From Actinobacteria bacterium UBA2236 (GTDB lineage: Bacteria > Actinomycetota > Actinomycetes > Nanopelagicales > Nanopelagicaceae), in contig DDYK01000067.1 in the NCBI GenBank assembly GCA_002347935.1, positions 1 through 5,880 on the forward strand: a DNA stretch of 5,880 bases, written 5' to 3'. The translations under genes and the position numbers were made by a program. The notes under the pieces were generated by a model. It worked only from the letters and a program-made list of their open reading frames with translations. It had not been told where the DNA came from and made no database searches. Positions 1 to 5,880 of this stretch are shown here, piece after piece (within the stretch, counting starts at the first letter, position 1; each line of letters begins with the position of its first letter).

Positions 1-575
1 GGAATTGTTAAGACTTCAACATCCATAACATCTGCTGCAGATTTAATTGATGAGTGAGCCTGGCTGGAGGCAGCAATAACCCAGCGTTTTACGCCAGGAA
101 ATTTACCTCTAGCCCTATGGCGAGCGGCAACAAGTGCTGAGAGGTTTCCGACTGTTCCGCCTTGAACAAATACTCCCCCAGAAGAACTTGGAAATTGCGC
201 CAAATCACTAAGCCATCTAAGGGCTTGGTTCTCAGCAAATACTGCCCCTGCTCCCTCAAGCCATGAGCCACCATAAAGAGCTGATGCGCCAACTACTAAG
301 TCAAAGAGCGTTGCAGACTCTGTTGGAGCAGATGGGATAAATGCTAAATACCTTGGATGATCTGTTGAGATGCAAGCTTGCGCAAGGACATGTTTAAAGA
401 TATCCAGAGCCTTTTCACCGCCAAGACCTTTTGCAGTGATGGTTTCTCCTACTTCGCTATAGAGCTCTTCATAACTCCATGGCCCATCAAGGGGAGGATC
501 TTTCTTCAGTCTTATCAATGAGTACTCTAAAATCTTTGCAGCTAGGGCATCAATTTCTTCATCGAACTCATGCAT
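1..575 (-). CDS. Pyridoxal-phosphate-dependent group II decarboxylase (aromatic amino acid / glutamate decarboxylase family), N-terminal part
   Basis: Partial gene: 191 codons plus two bases are visible, and the rest lies beyond the left edge. The family normally has about 450-500 residues and decarboxylates an amino acid using PLP in the cytoplasm. Visible family marks are the HPRYLAFIPSAP block (residues 73-84), the GGVFVQGGTVGNLSAL block (133-148), where the GGT turn should hold the PLP phosphate, and AHSS (173-176), whose H174 matches the histidine that stacks on the PLP ring. The catalytic lysine lies in the missing half, so activity and substrate cannot be judged. The ATG at 575 is chosen because it keeps the family frame. 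It sits 8 bp inside the end of the upstream SDR gene with only a weak, distant AAAGG before it, so translational coupling is likely. The family call is firm; the substrate (tyrosine, DOPA, glutamate, aspartate or other) is open. Confidence 0.88.
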   Translation of the reverse strand, partial: MHEFDEEIDALAAKILEYSLIRLKKDPPLDGPWSYEELYSEVGETITAKGLGGEKALDIFKHVLAQACISTDHPRYLAFIPSAPTESATLFDLVVGASALYGGSWLEGAGAVFAENQALRWLSDLAQFPSSSGGVFVQGGTVGNLSALVAARHRARGKFPGVKRWVIAASSQAHSSIKSAADVMDVEVLTI

Positions 576-2052
576 CCCCGAATAACGCCTTTCGCTTCGA
601 ACTTCTCACAATATTTCTAAGCATGGTGGGAAATACAAAGCTATGAAATGGCAATACTAGATACCAGTAGAGCTGGCCACCTAACCCGCGAGGAGTAAAA
701 GTTGCTTCTTGAATAATTCTTACCTTATCTCCTTCTTGGCTGACTCTAAAGTCAAGCCAAGCTTTTCCGGGCAATACCATTTCAGCATAGAGCCGTAATT
801 CTTTTTCTTTCTCGACAATTTCAACTCTCCAGAAATCGAGACCATCTCCAACTCTTAAGTGTTTTGGATCTCGACGACCTCGCCTAAGGCCCACTCCGCC
901 CACCATTCGATCAAGTACACCTCTTGCCCACCAGAGGAAATCAGCGCCATACCAACCGGTCTTGCCGCCGATTTGTTCAATCGATTTCCAAACGCAATCT
1001 ATTGGCGCATCAGTTAAGACCTCACGCTTATCGCGCAAGATCATCTCACCTGCCCAATCAGGATCTCCTTGGGCTTTCTGCCAGGGCGCAGTTGGGGCAG
1101 TGGCATCAGACCAGCGAGTTTCAACAAGATTGGCGCTAGTTTTTGAAAGAGCTAAATTAATCGCAGTTGATACATCAATTAAGCCTTCTTTCGGCTTAGC
1201 AACAATTGCATCAATACTTTTCTGCGGATCGGCAACAGTTTCATTTATTAGCGATCCAACTAGCGGGCGAGCAAGACCTGTGGGAACTGGAGTAACAAGT
1301 CCAATCCACAGGCTTGAAAGTTTTGGCGTTAAGACTGGAACTCTGATTATCCAGCGCCTGCGAAGTCCTGATGCTTTAGCAAATTTTTGCATCATGTCGG
1401 CATAAGAGAGAATTTCAGGGCCGCCAATATCAAATACTCCAGAGACTGGCTTTTTTAACTTCGCTACATTTGTTAAATACCAGAGGACATCTCGTATTGC
1501 TATTGGGTGGGTTAAATTAGTTACCCACTTTGGAGTAGTCATCACTGGAAGTCGATGAGTTAGATGGCGCAGCATTTCAAATGAAGCAGAACCTGATCCA
1601 ATAATGATCCCAGCGCGAAGCTCCATGACTGGAACTTTTCCGCTAGCTAATAACTCGCCAGTTCTAGCCCTTGATGCAAGATGCTTGCTAGCGTTCTTAT
1701 CATTAGCAATTCCGCCCAGATAAACGATTTGCGAAACTCCTGCTGCTTGGCATGCTCTCGAGAAACTATCTGCCATCGCAGCTTCTATTTCATCAAAGTG
1801 AGAGCCGACTCCAATCGAGTGAAGAAGATAAAAAGCAGTATGGACACCTTTAAGCGCAACTAAAGTCTCTTCATAATTATTAGCGTTACCTTCGCTAACT
1901 TCCACCGAACTAACCCAAGGCTGGCCAGCTACTTTTTGCTTATCGCGGACAAAAATTCGCACCTTCATTTTTTCGCTAAGGAGTGCGCGAACTAAACGCC
2001 CACCCACATAGCCAGAAGCGCCAGTTACTAGGATTCGCCGAGCCTGGGCCAT
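568..2052 (-). CDS. Atypical SDR-family NAD(P)-dependent oxidoreductase with C-terminal DUF2867-type domain
   Basis: A complete protein of 494 residues, typical for this two-domain architecture. The N-terminal Rossmann domain (about 5-300) starts with the dinucleotide motif T10-GASGYVG-17 and carries the atypical-SDR stretch HLASRARTGELL (124-135). The classical YxxxK catalytic pair is absent, as expected for NmrA-like/atypical SDRs, so this is not a sign of decay. The C-terminal domain (about 343-490) matches the DUF2867 pattern: GGKTGWYGADFLWWARG (362-378), the VGGVGLRRGRRDP run (384-396), VGDGLDFWRVE (401-411) and a hydrophobic YWYLVLPFH (462-470). DUF2867 belongs to the START/SRPBCC-like fold, which often holds hydrophobic ligands, so a lipid, isoprenoid or quinone-like substrate is possible, but this is inference. 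It is divergent from ndh across 27 bp and is the first gene of a two-gene unit with the decarboxylase. No Shine-Dalgarno sequence precedes the ATG at 2052. Confidence 0.92.
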   Translation of the reverse strand: MAQARRILVTGASGYVGGRLVRALLSEKMKVRIFVRDKQKVAGQPWVSSVEVSEGNANNYEETLVALKGVHTAFYLLHSIGVGSHFDEIEAAMADSFSRACQAAGVSQIVYLGGIANDKNASKHLASRARTGELLASGKVPVMELRAGIIIGSGSASFEMLRHLTHRLPVMTTPKWVTNLTHPIAIRDVLWYLTNVAKLKKPVSGVFDIGGPEILSYADMMQKFAKASGLRRRWIIRVPVLTPKLSSLWIGLVTPVPTGLARPLVGSLINETVADPQKSIDAIVAKPKEGLIDVSTAINLALSKTSANLVETRWSDATAPTAPWQKAQGDPDWAGEMILRDKREVLTDAPIDCVWKSIEQIGGKTGWYGADFLWWARGVLDRMVGGVGLRRGRRDPKHLRVGDGLDFWRVEIVEKEKELRLYAEMVLPGKAWLDFRVSQEGDKVRIIQEATFTPRGLGGQLYWYLVLPFHSFVFPTMLRNIVRSSKRKALFGDA

Positions 2053-2059
2053 AGGTAGA

Positions 2060-2065
2060 ACAGTA
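2060..2065 (-). promoter_or_regulatory. Possible -10 box (TACTGT) for the SDR gene, leaderless type
   Basis: On the minus strand TACTGT lies 7 bp before the SDR ATG. With an 18-bp spacer, TTGGCC (2084-2089, minus strand) is a 4-of-6 match to TTGACA and would sit inside the first codons of ndh. The spacing predicts a start of transcription at or very near the ATG. Supported by pattern only. Confidence 0.35.
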
Positions 2066-2069
2066 GACT
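2064..2069 (+). promoter_or_regulatory. Possible -10 box (TAGACT) for ndh, leaderless type
   Basis: TAGACT fits the actinobacterial TANNNT -10 consensus and ends 10 bp before the ndh ATG. Transcription would then begin at or just before the A of the start codon. No good TTGACA-like -35 is seen 16-18 bp upstream. Leaderless mRNAs are common in Actinobacteria, and the lack of a Shine-Dalgarno sequence agrees. The match is short and could be chance. Confidence 0.35.
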
Positions 2070-2079
2070 TATCAGCCTT

Positions 2080-3300
2080 ATGCGGCCAAAGATAGTAATT
2101 CTGGGGGCAGGTTTCGGTGGGCTTACCGCCGCCCGAGCTCTAGATTCAATTGCCGATGTCACACTTGTTGATCGCCATAATTTTCAGACCTTTTTACCCC
2201 TGCTCTATCAGGTCTCGACCGCAGGGCTTGCTGCAGATCATGTGGCCTATCCCATCCGAGGCGCGCTTCGAAAAACTAAAGTGAAGTTTCGTATGGGTTC
2301 TCCAATTTCAGTTGATCATAAAAATAAGTGCGTTAAATTAGATTCGAGTGAGGTTCTAGATTTTGATTATCTAATTGTGGCTCTTGGCTCTGCCACAAAT
2401 GATTTTGGTATCAAAGGAGTTTCAGAACATAGCCTTGGAATGAAGAGCGTTAGCGAGGCTTTAAATATTCGCTCTGAGATTATGCGCAGATTTGAAGATC
2501 TCTGTCGCTTTGAAGATGATACAAAGTTCTCAATTGCGGTAGTTGGAGGCGGGCCTACTGGAGTTGAAATGGCTGGAGCAATTGCAGAGCTAAAACGCGG
2601 TCCACTGAATTCTGATAACCCAAGCGCTGCCAAAAATATTAGCGTCTACTTAATTGAGGCTGGTCCAAGACTACTTCCATCTCTTTCTGCGAAGTTATCG
2701 ATTCGCACCAAGAAGGATTTAGATAAGTTGGGAGTCACAGTTTTAACCAATGCTGCAGTTGCTGAAGTAAAACCAAGGCAGATTCTCTTCAGCGATGGGA
2801 GAAGTATCCCTGCTGAAGTAACTATCTGGGCAGCAGGAGTCAAGGGTGAGCCGGCCATGAAAGTGCTAGCACTGCCCCAAGATGGGATAAGAATTGCTGT
2901 TGAGAAAAGCTTGCAAGTTAGCAATTATCCATATGTTTTCGCAATTGGAGATATTGCTGGGGCAAAAGGAAAAGATGGTAAATATCTGCCTATGGTTGCA
3001 CCTGTTGCTATGCAGCAAGCTAGATTTGTGGCAAAGCAGATCGCAAGATTAATCGAGAATCAGCCCTTGAAAGAATTTTCCTATCTAGATAAGGGCTCTA
3101 TGGCAACCATTGGCCGCCATAAAGCAGTAGTTGAAGTCAAAGGTCTTCGTCTCACTGGAACTCTTGCTTGGTATGCCTGGCTCTGGCTCCACCTCTTCTA
3201 TCTCCTTGGCGGTCGAAACAAAATTGGAACTATGGCGGATTGGACTTGGAATTATTTAACTTTTGATCGCGGCAATCGCCACATCATGGATATTTCATGA
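2080..3300 (+). CDS. ndh: Type II NADH dehydrogenase (NDH-2, NADH:quinone oxidoreductase)
   Basis: A complete flavoprotein of 406 residues, the usual NDH-2 size. It oxidises NADH and reduces membrane quinone (menaquinone in most Actinobacteria) without pumping protons, on the inner face of the membrane. The FAD-binding motif GAGFGG is at 9-14 with acidic D31 closing the second strand. The family block FLPLLYQVSTAGL is at 38-50. The second dinucleotide motif GGGPTG is at 156-161, with E193 in LIEAG, where a glutamate favours NADH over NADPH. The FAD-contacting AIGD is at 288-291, and the quinone-site stretch APVAMQQARF is at 307-316. The C-terminus (about 358-377) is a tryptophan- and leucine-rich hydrophobic segment, the expected membrane anchor, followed by NYLTFDRG (391-398), typical of actinobacterial NDH-2. 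The start is supported because the FAD motif begins eight residues in. The downstream hydrolase overlaps by ATGA. Confidence 0.94.
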   Translation: MRPKIVILGAGFGGLTAARALDSIADVTLVDRHNFQTFLPLLYQVSTAGLAADHVAYPIRGALRKTKVKFRMGSPISVDHKNKCVKLDSSEVLDFDYLIVALGSATNDFGIKGVSEHSLGMKSVSEALNIRSEIMRRFEDLCRFEDDTKFSIAVVGGGPTGVEMAGAIAELKRGPLNSDNPSAAKNISVYLIEAGPRLLPSLSAKLSIRTKKDLDKLGVTVLTNAAVAEVKPRQILFSDGRSIPAEVTIWAAGVKGEPAMKVLALPQDGIRIAVEKSLQVSNYPYVFAIGDIAGAKGKDGKYLPMVAPVAMQQARFVAKQIARLIENQPLKEFSYLDKGSMATIGRHKAVVEVKGLRLTGTLAWYAWLWLHLFYLLGGRNKIGTMADWTWNYLTFDRGNRHIMDIS

Positions 3301-4070
3301 GTTTTATCGATCTCAGGGGCCATCAGATCTGGCATCAAGAGTGGAGTAAACGAAAGGCAGAACCATTACTACTACTTCATGGTGGTTTAAGTTCAACTCA
3401 GAGTTTTGCTCCCAAAATACTTCCATCTGTTAAGAGAACTCACCATAGCTATGGTTATGATCGAAGCGCGCATGGTCGAACCAAAATCCGTAAAGGTTTC
3501 TACCACTTCAACTTCCAAAGAGATGAAGCAATTGCCTATATCGAAGATGTCATAAAGAAACCTACCCATATCATCGGTCATAGCGATGGTGGAATCATCG
3601 GCTTGATGGTGGCTATTGCAAGGCCAGATTTAGTAAAGAGCTTGGTAGCAATCGGCGCTAACTATCATTATGACTGCGGCCTAAAGCTTCAAACATTTAA
3701 TGGCCAAGTTGATGAGTTTGAAAAAGATAAGTTTGCCCAGCGAACTGGCCAACCAAGAGAGCTACTAGTTGAGATCACAGCAAAGGCTCATAAAGTTTGG
3801 GCTAGTGAACCTAAAATGACCAAGGGGCAATTAAAGAAGATTCAGTGCTCGACTTTAGTTTTAGCTGGCGATGATGAGCCATTTTCAACTGAACACACAG
3901 CATCTCTTTATGAAGCGATACCTAACGCTCAATTGGCGATAATTCCGGGCACATCACATGCAGTTTTGAAGGAAAAACCTAAATTAGTGAGGAAGATATT
4001 GAAGGATTTCTATAGAAATCCAGGACCGCCTATTACTTTAAACCCCAATCGCAGGGCTTTAGCGCTTTAA
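3297..4070 (+). CDS. Alpha/beta hydrolase fold protein, substrate unknown
   Basis: A complete serine hydrolase of 257 residues, normal for the family. The sequence shows the oxyanion-hole HGG (28-30), the YDRSAHGRT strand-turn (54-62), the nucleophile elbow GHSDGG (94-99) with S96 as nucleophile, the acid region LAGDDEP (189-195, D192 or D193), and the catalytic H221 in GTSHAV. A short cap of about 125-170 separates the two halves. No signal peptide or membrane segment is seen, so it is cytoplasmic. The fold covers esterases, lactonases, C-C hydrolases, haloperoxidases and MenH-like enzymes; the sequence alone does not choose among them. Its ATG overlaps the ndh stop (ATGA, 3297-3300) and there is no Shine-Dalgarno sequence, so its translation is probably coupled to ndh. 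The lysine- and proline-rich tail (about 226-257) converges with the choD-like gene. Confidence 0.9.
   Translation: MSFIDLRGHQIWHQEWSKRKAEPLLLLHGGLSSTQSFAPKILPSVKRTHHSYGYDRSAHGRTKIRKGFYHFNFQRDEAIAYIEDVIKKPTHIIGHSDGGIIGLMVAIARPDLVKSLVAIGANYHYDCGLKLQTFNGQVDEFEKDKFAQRTGQPRELLVEITAKAHKVWASEPKMTKGQLKKIQCSTLVLAGDDEPFSTEHTASLYEAIPNAQLAIIPGTSHAVLKEKPKLVRKILKDFYRNPGPPITLNPNRRALAL
4067..4070. other. Palindromic TTAA supplying both stop codons of convergent genes
   Basis: The hydrolase ends with TAA at 4068-4070 on the plus strand, and the ChoD-like gene ends with TAA at 4067-4069 on the minus strand. Both come from the same TTAA. No intergenic space exists for a terminator, and I see no convincing stem followed by a T-run nearby, so the two transcripts probably overlap at their 3' ends. 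Confidence 0.9.
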
Positions 4071-5761
4071 GAACTCTTCATTACCTTCAAGGCGCCATAT
4101 GCATGCTCTGGAACAAATGGTTTCTTAGGAGCTACTGCCTCAATTCTTTGATATTGACTCTTCTGTGCTGGACGTGGATCTAAATCCCCTTTATTTGGCC
4201 AGAGTGAGAAAGCGCGCTCTGCCTGGGCAGTAATAGTTAGTGATGGATTAACTCCAAGATTTGCAGTAAGGGCTGAACCATCAACAATATGAAGGCTTGG
4301 GTAATTCCAAACTCGATGATAGGCATCGATGACTCCTTCACTTTCATTTTTTCCAATCACACAGCCTCCAACAAAGTGAGCTGTAAATGGTGCGCTAATT
4401 AAATCTCCCACATGGCCCCCTGCAACTCCGCCGTATTTATCAGCAATTCTTCTGGCAACTTCATTTGCAGCAGGAATATAGGTGGCATTAGGCTTATCTG
4501 AATCATTTTTTGAAGTTAATCGCCATCCAAATATTCCTCTCTTAGATGAGACTTTTATTGACGAATCTACATTCTGCATCACAAGAGCAATAACAGTTCT
4601 CTGGCTCCACCGTCTTACATCAAAAATCTTAAAAAATAATATGGGATTTCGAGCAGCATTTCTTATCCAATTAGCACGCCTCTGTTTAGCAGCATCTCCA
4701 TCAGTCATAATGGTTTGTAGTAGCCCCATTAAATTGGAGCCTTTCCCATATCTAACTGGCTCAACATGGGTATTTTCATCTGGGAAAAAAGATGAAGTTA
4801 TTGCAGCGCCTTTAGAGAAGTCGATCTTGCTTCCTCTGGGCATTATCGCCCCAGTTAGAGCTTCAGAATTGGTTCTAGATAAGCTTCCTAAAGTGGGTGA
4901 GAGCTTTGGTAGAAGTTTCTTATCTTTCATTTTATGAAGTAGTTTTTGAGTGTTATAAGTTCCAGCTGCTAAAACTAAGTCTTTGGCTATGAATACTTTT
5001 TTAGAGCCAAACCAGGAAGAGCTACCTCTTGCGGTAATGCTCCAATATCCATTTTCAACCTGCTCAAAGCTCTCAACTGTTAGCTCAGGAAAGACAATTG
5101 CGCCGGCTTTTTCAGCAAGGCCTAAGTAATTCTTTGGTAGCGTATTTTTAGCATTGAAGCGACATCCAGTCATACATCCACCACATTGTTGACAGCCATG
5201 GCGATCTGGTCCTACCCCACCAAAGTATGGATCTTTTTCTAAAACTCTTGGCCCATTTCCAAAGTGCACACCAAGTGGCGCCATTTTGAATGTGTCACCA
5301 ACGCCCATTTCCTGGGCAACATCTTTCATAGCTTGATCTGAGGCAGAGAAGTAGGGGTTTTGAGTTACGCCTAGAACTCTTGATGCTTGGTCATACCAAG
5401 GAGCAAGCTCGGATTTCCAATCAGTAATTCCTGCCCACTGTTTATCTTCAAAGTAAGAATCTGGCGGGGTATATAAAGTATTTGCATAGACTAATGAGCC
5501 ACCACCAACGCCAGCTCCAGCCAAAATCAAAACGTCAGGAAGGGCATGAATTCTCTGAATTCCTCTCAAACCAAGACGAGGAGCATAGAGAAATCTAGAT
5601 AGTCTCCAAGAGGTCTTAGGAAAATCTTTATCTTCAAATCTTCGTCCTGCCTCAATGACAGCTACTCGATAACCTTTTTCAACTAGACGCAGGGCGGCAA
5701 CAGATCCCCCAAAGCCAGATCCAACTATGACAACGTCGAATTCTTCTGCCTTGCTTGCCAT
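4067..5761 (-). CDS. choD: ChoD-like GMC-family FAD-dependent oxidoreductase (putative cholesterol oxidase/dehydrogenase)
   Basis: A complete protein of 564 residues, close in length and in many blocks to mycobacterial ChoD (Rv3409c) as I recall it. The FAD motif GSGFGGS is at 14-20 with E37 in VIEAGR, followed by GIQRIHALP (67-75), AGAGVGGGSLVYANTLY (81-97), EPVRYGKGSN (334-343), the active-site-type TAHFVGG (460-466, H462), and NLGVNPSLTITAQAERA (501-517, N505). H462 and N505 align in position with the histidine and asparagine of cholesterol oxidases; this is inference from motif order. A cysteine group C190, C193, C196, C200 has ferredoxin-like spacing. There is no signal peptide, so it is cytoplasmic or membrane-associated. 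Whether the true substrate is a sterol is uncertain, since sterol use by ChoD-type proteins is debated and hopanoid, carotenoid or alcohol substrates are possible. The start at 5761 fits the family N-terminus. Confidence 0.88.
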   Translation of the reverse strand: MASKAEEFDVVIVGSGFGGSVAALRLVEKGYRVAVIEAGRRFEDKDFPKTSWRLSRFLYAPRLGLRGIQRIHALPDVLILAGAGVGGGSLVYANTLYTPPDSYFEDKQWAGITDWKSELAPWYDQASRVLGVTQNPYFSASDQAMKDVAQEMGVGDTFKMAPLGVHFGNGPRVLEKDPYFGGVGPDRHGCQQCGGCMTGCRFNAKNTLPKNYLGLAEKAGAIVFPELTVESFEQVENGYWSITARGSSSWFGSKKVFIAKDLVLAAGTYNTQKLLHKMKDKKLLPKLSPTLGSLSRTNSEALTGAIMPRGSKIDFSKGAAITSSFFPDENTHVEPVRYGKGSNLMGLLQTIMTDGDAAKQRRANWIRNAARNPILFFKIFDVRRWSQRTVIALVMQNVDSSIKVSSKRGIFGWRLTSKNDSDKPNATYIPAANEVARRIADKYGGVAGGHVGDLISAPFTAHFVGGCVIGKNESEGVIDAYHRVWNYPSLHIVDGSALTANLGVNPSLTITAQAERAFSLWPNKGDLDPRPAQKSQYQRIEAVAPKKPFVPEHAYGALKVMKSS

Positions 5762-5762
5762 G

Positions 5763-5780
5763 GCGGTAAGGCTACACCGC
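5763..5780. repeat. Short inverted repeat (GCGGT-8 nt-ACCGC) just before the choD-like start
   Basis: Perfect 5-bp arms, GCGGT at 5763-5767 and ACCGC at 5776-5780, enclose 8 bases. The repeat ends one base from the ATG and its loop contains the TANNNT box at 5769-5774. It could be a small operator, or a hairpin next to the start codon in a read-through transcript. It is short enough to be chance. Confidence 0.3.
5769..5774 (-). promoter_or_regulatory. Possible -10 box (TAGCCT) for the choD-like gene, leaderless type
   Basis: On the minus strand TAGCCT (TANNNT) lies 7 bp before the ATG, the same spacing as the candidate box of the SDR gene. No Shine-Dalgarno sequence is present. No good -35 is seen 17-18 bp upstream. 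The gene may instead be co-transcribed with the upstream partial gene, 27 bp away. Confidence 0.25.
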
Positions 5781-5788
5781 AGCGATTT

Positions 5789-5880
5789 TTAAGCAGCAGT
5801 TCTTATTAATTCCTTGCCTTCGCTCACCTCTTGGCCTGCTACCTCAAAAGCCTCATCTCTGCGACTTGATATTGGCTCTA
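5789..5880 (-). CDS. C-terminal end of an unrecognised protein
   Basis: This is the only minus-strand frame open across the right edge; the other two hit stops within the stretch. It gives 29 residues ending VSEGKELIRTAA before TAA at 5789-5791. The tail is polar and charged (seven acidic, four basic residues) with no membrane segment, and I do not recognise the family. In mycobacteria the gene upstream of choD is guaB3 (IMP dehydrogenase-like), but nothing in this tail lets me claim that. It lies 27 bp upstream of the choD-like gene on the same strand, so an operon is plausible. Only 92 bases are visible, so coding status is moderately supported. Confidence 0.5.
   Translation of the reverse strand, partial: EPISSRRDEAFEVAGQEVSEGKELIRTAA

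Larger units (their letters stand above)
2053..2079. promoter_or_regulatory. 27-bp divergent intergenic region between the SDR gene and ndh
   Basis: This is the whole space between two head-to-head start codons, so both promoters must sit here and reach into the opposite genes. Neither side shows a purine-rich Shine-Dalgarno sequence. A TANNNT box is present for each direction (listed separately), and the two overlap at 2064-2065. They are therefore likely to compete for RNA polymerase, giving mutually exclusive or co-regulated firing. No operator palindrome is evident. Confidence 0.55.

Noticed and set aside
89..292. Open frame of 67 codons on the minus strand
   Set aside because: It lies in a different frame from the decarboxylase, whose conserved blocks run straight through this stretch; its translation shows no family features.
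962..1405. Open frame of 147 codons on the plus strand, plus an overlapping one at 924-1139
   Set aside because: Both are antisense to the well-supported SDR-DUF2867 gene, and the translations look like reverse-frame noise with no domain motif.
1681..1863. Open frame of 60 codons on the plus strand
   Set aside because: Antisense to the Rossmann domain of the SDR gene, with no motif and no start signal.
897..2052. SDR gene suspected inactive because it lacks YxxxK
   Set aside because: Atypical, NmrA-like SDRs normally lack this pair, and the dinucleotide motif and the C-terminal domain are intact.
2367..2924. Two minus-strand open frames (2367-2633 and 2646-2924) inside ndh
   Set aside because: They oppose the NADH-binding domain of ndh, which is intact, and carry no recognisable features.
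3393..3581. Minus-strand open frame of 62 codons
   Set aside because: Antisense to the hydrolase core; composition unlike a real protein of this genome.
4040..4075. Possible bidirectional terminator at the convergent junction
   Set aside because: The AGCGCT core and nearby CTTTA repeats do not make a stable stem with a T-run; too weak to annotate.
4482..4937. Plus-strand open frame of 151 codons
   Set aside because: Fully antisense to conserved parts of the ChoD-like gene; no domain is visible.
1..5880. tRNA or rRNA genes, CRISPR arrays, insertion sequences, phage or defence genes
   Set aside because: Nearly all bases are accounted for by seven coding regions; no repeats with spacing, transposase motifs or RNA-like structures were seen on either strand.

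Overview
This window suggests a low-GC, streamlined actinobacterium. The GC content is around the mid-40s percent by sampled lines, not an exact count. Several proteins look actinobacterial: the long GMC oxidoreductase closely resembles mycobacterial ChoD, the NDH-2 ends in the actinobacterial-type block (NYLTFDRG), and the SDR carries a DUF2867-type C-terminal domain. Almost no DNA is non-coding: the only gaps are two of 27 bp, and three of the gene junctions overlap. Low GC, tight packing and actinobacterial proteins together fit freshwater Nanopelagicales (acI: Planktophila or Nanopelagicus), but that placement is inference and not proven by the sequence.

Layout. 1-575 (-) is the N-terminal 191 residues of a PLP-dependent group II decarboxylase that runs off the left edge. 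568-2052 (-) is a 494-residue atypical SDR fused to a DUF2867-type domain, and it overlaps the decarboxylase start by 8 bp. 2053-2079 is a 27-bp divergent promoter region. 2080-3300 (+) is a type II NADH dehydrogenase (ndh), followed with an ATGA overlap by an alpha/beta hydrolase (3297-4070, +). The hydrolase converges on the ChoD-like GMC oxidoreductase (4067-5761, -), and the two stop codons share one TTAA. After another 27-bp gap, 5789-5880 (-) holds the last 29 residues of an unrecognised protein.

How the genes may work together. There are three transcription units: SDR then decarboxylase leftward, ndh then hydrolase rightward, and the unknown gene then choD leftward. NDH-2 feeds electrons from NADH into the quinone pool. 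The SDR and the GMC enzyme are NAD(P)- and FAD-dependent redox enzymes for unknown, probably hydrophobic, substrates. A common pathway (sterol, isoprenoid or quinone related) is conceivable but nothing here proves it. I see no mobile element, RNA gene, CRISPR array or defence system. The points most worth checking are a ferredoxin-spaced cysteine cluster in the ChoD-like enzyme and TANNNT boxes placed for leaderless transcription before three start codons.
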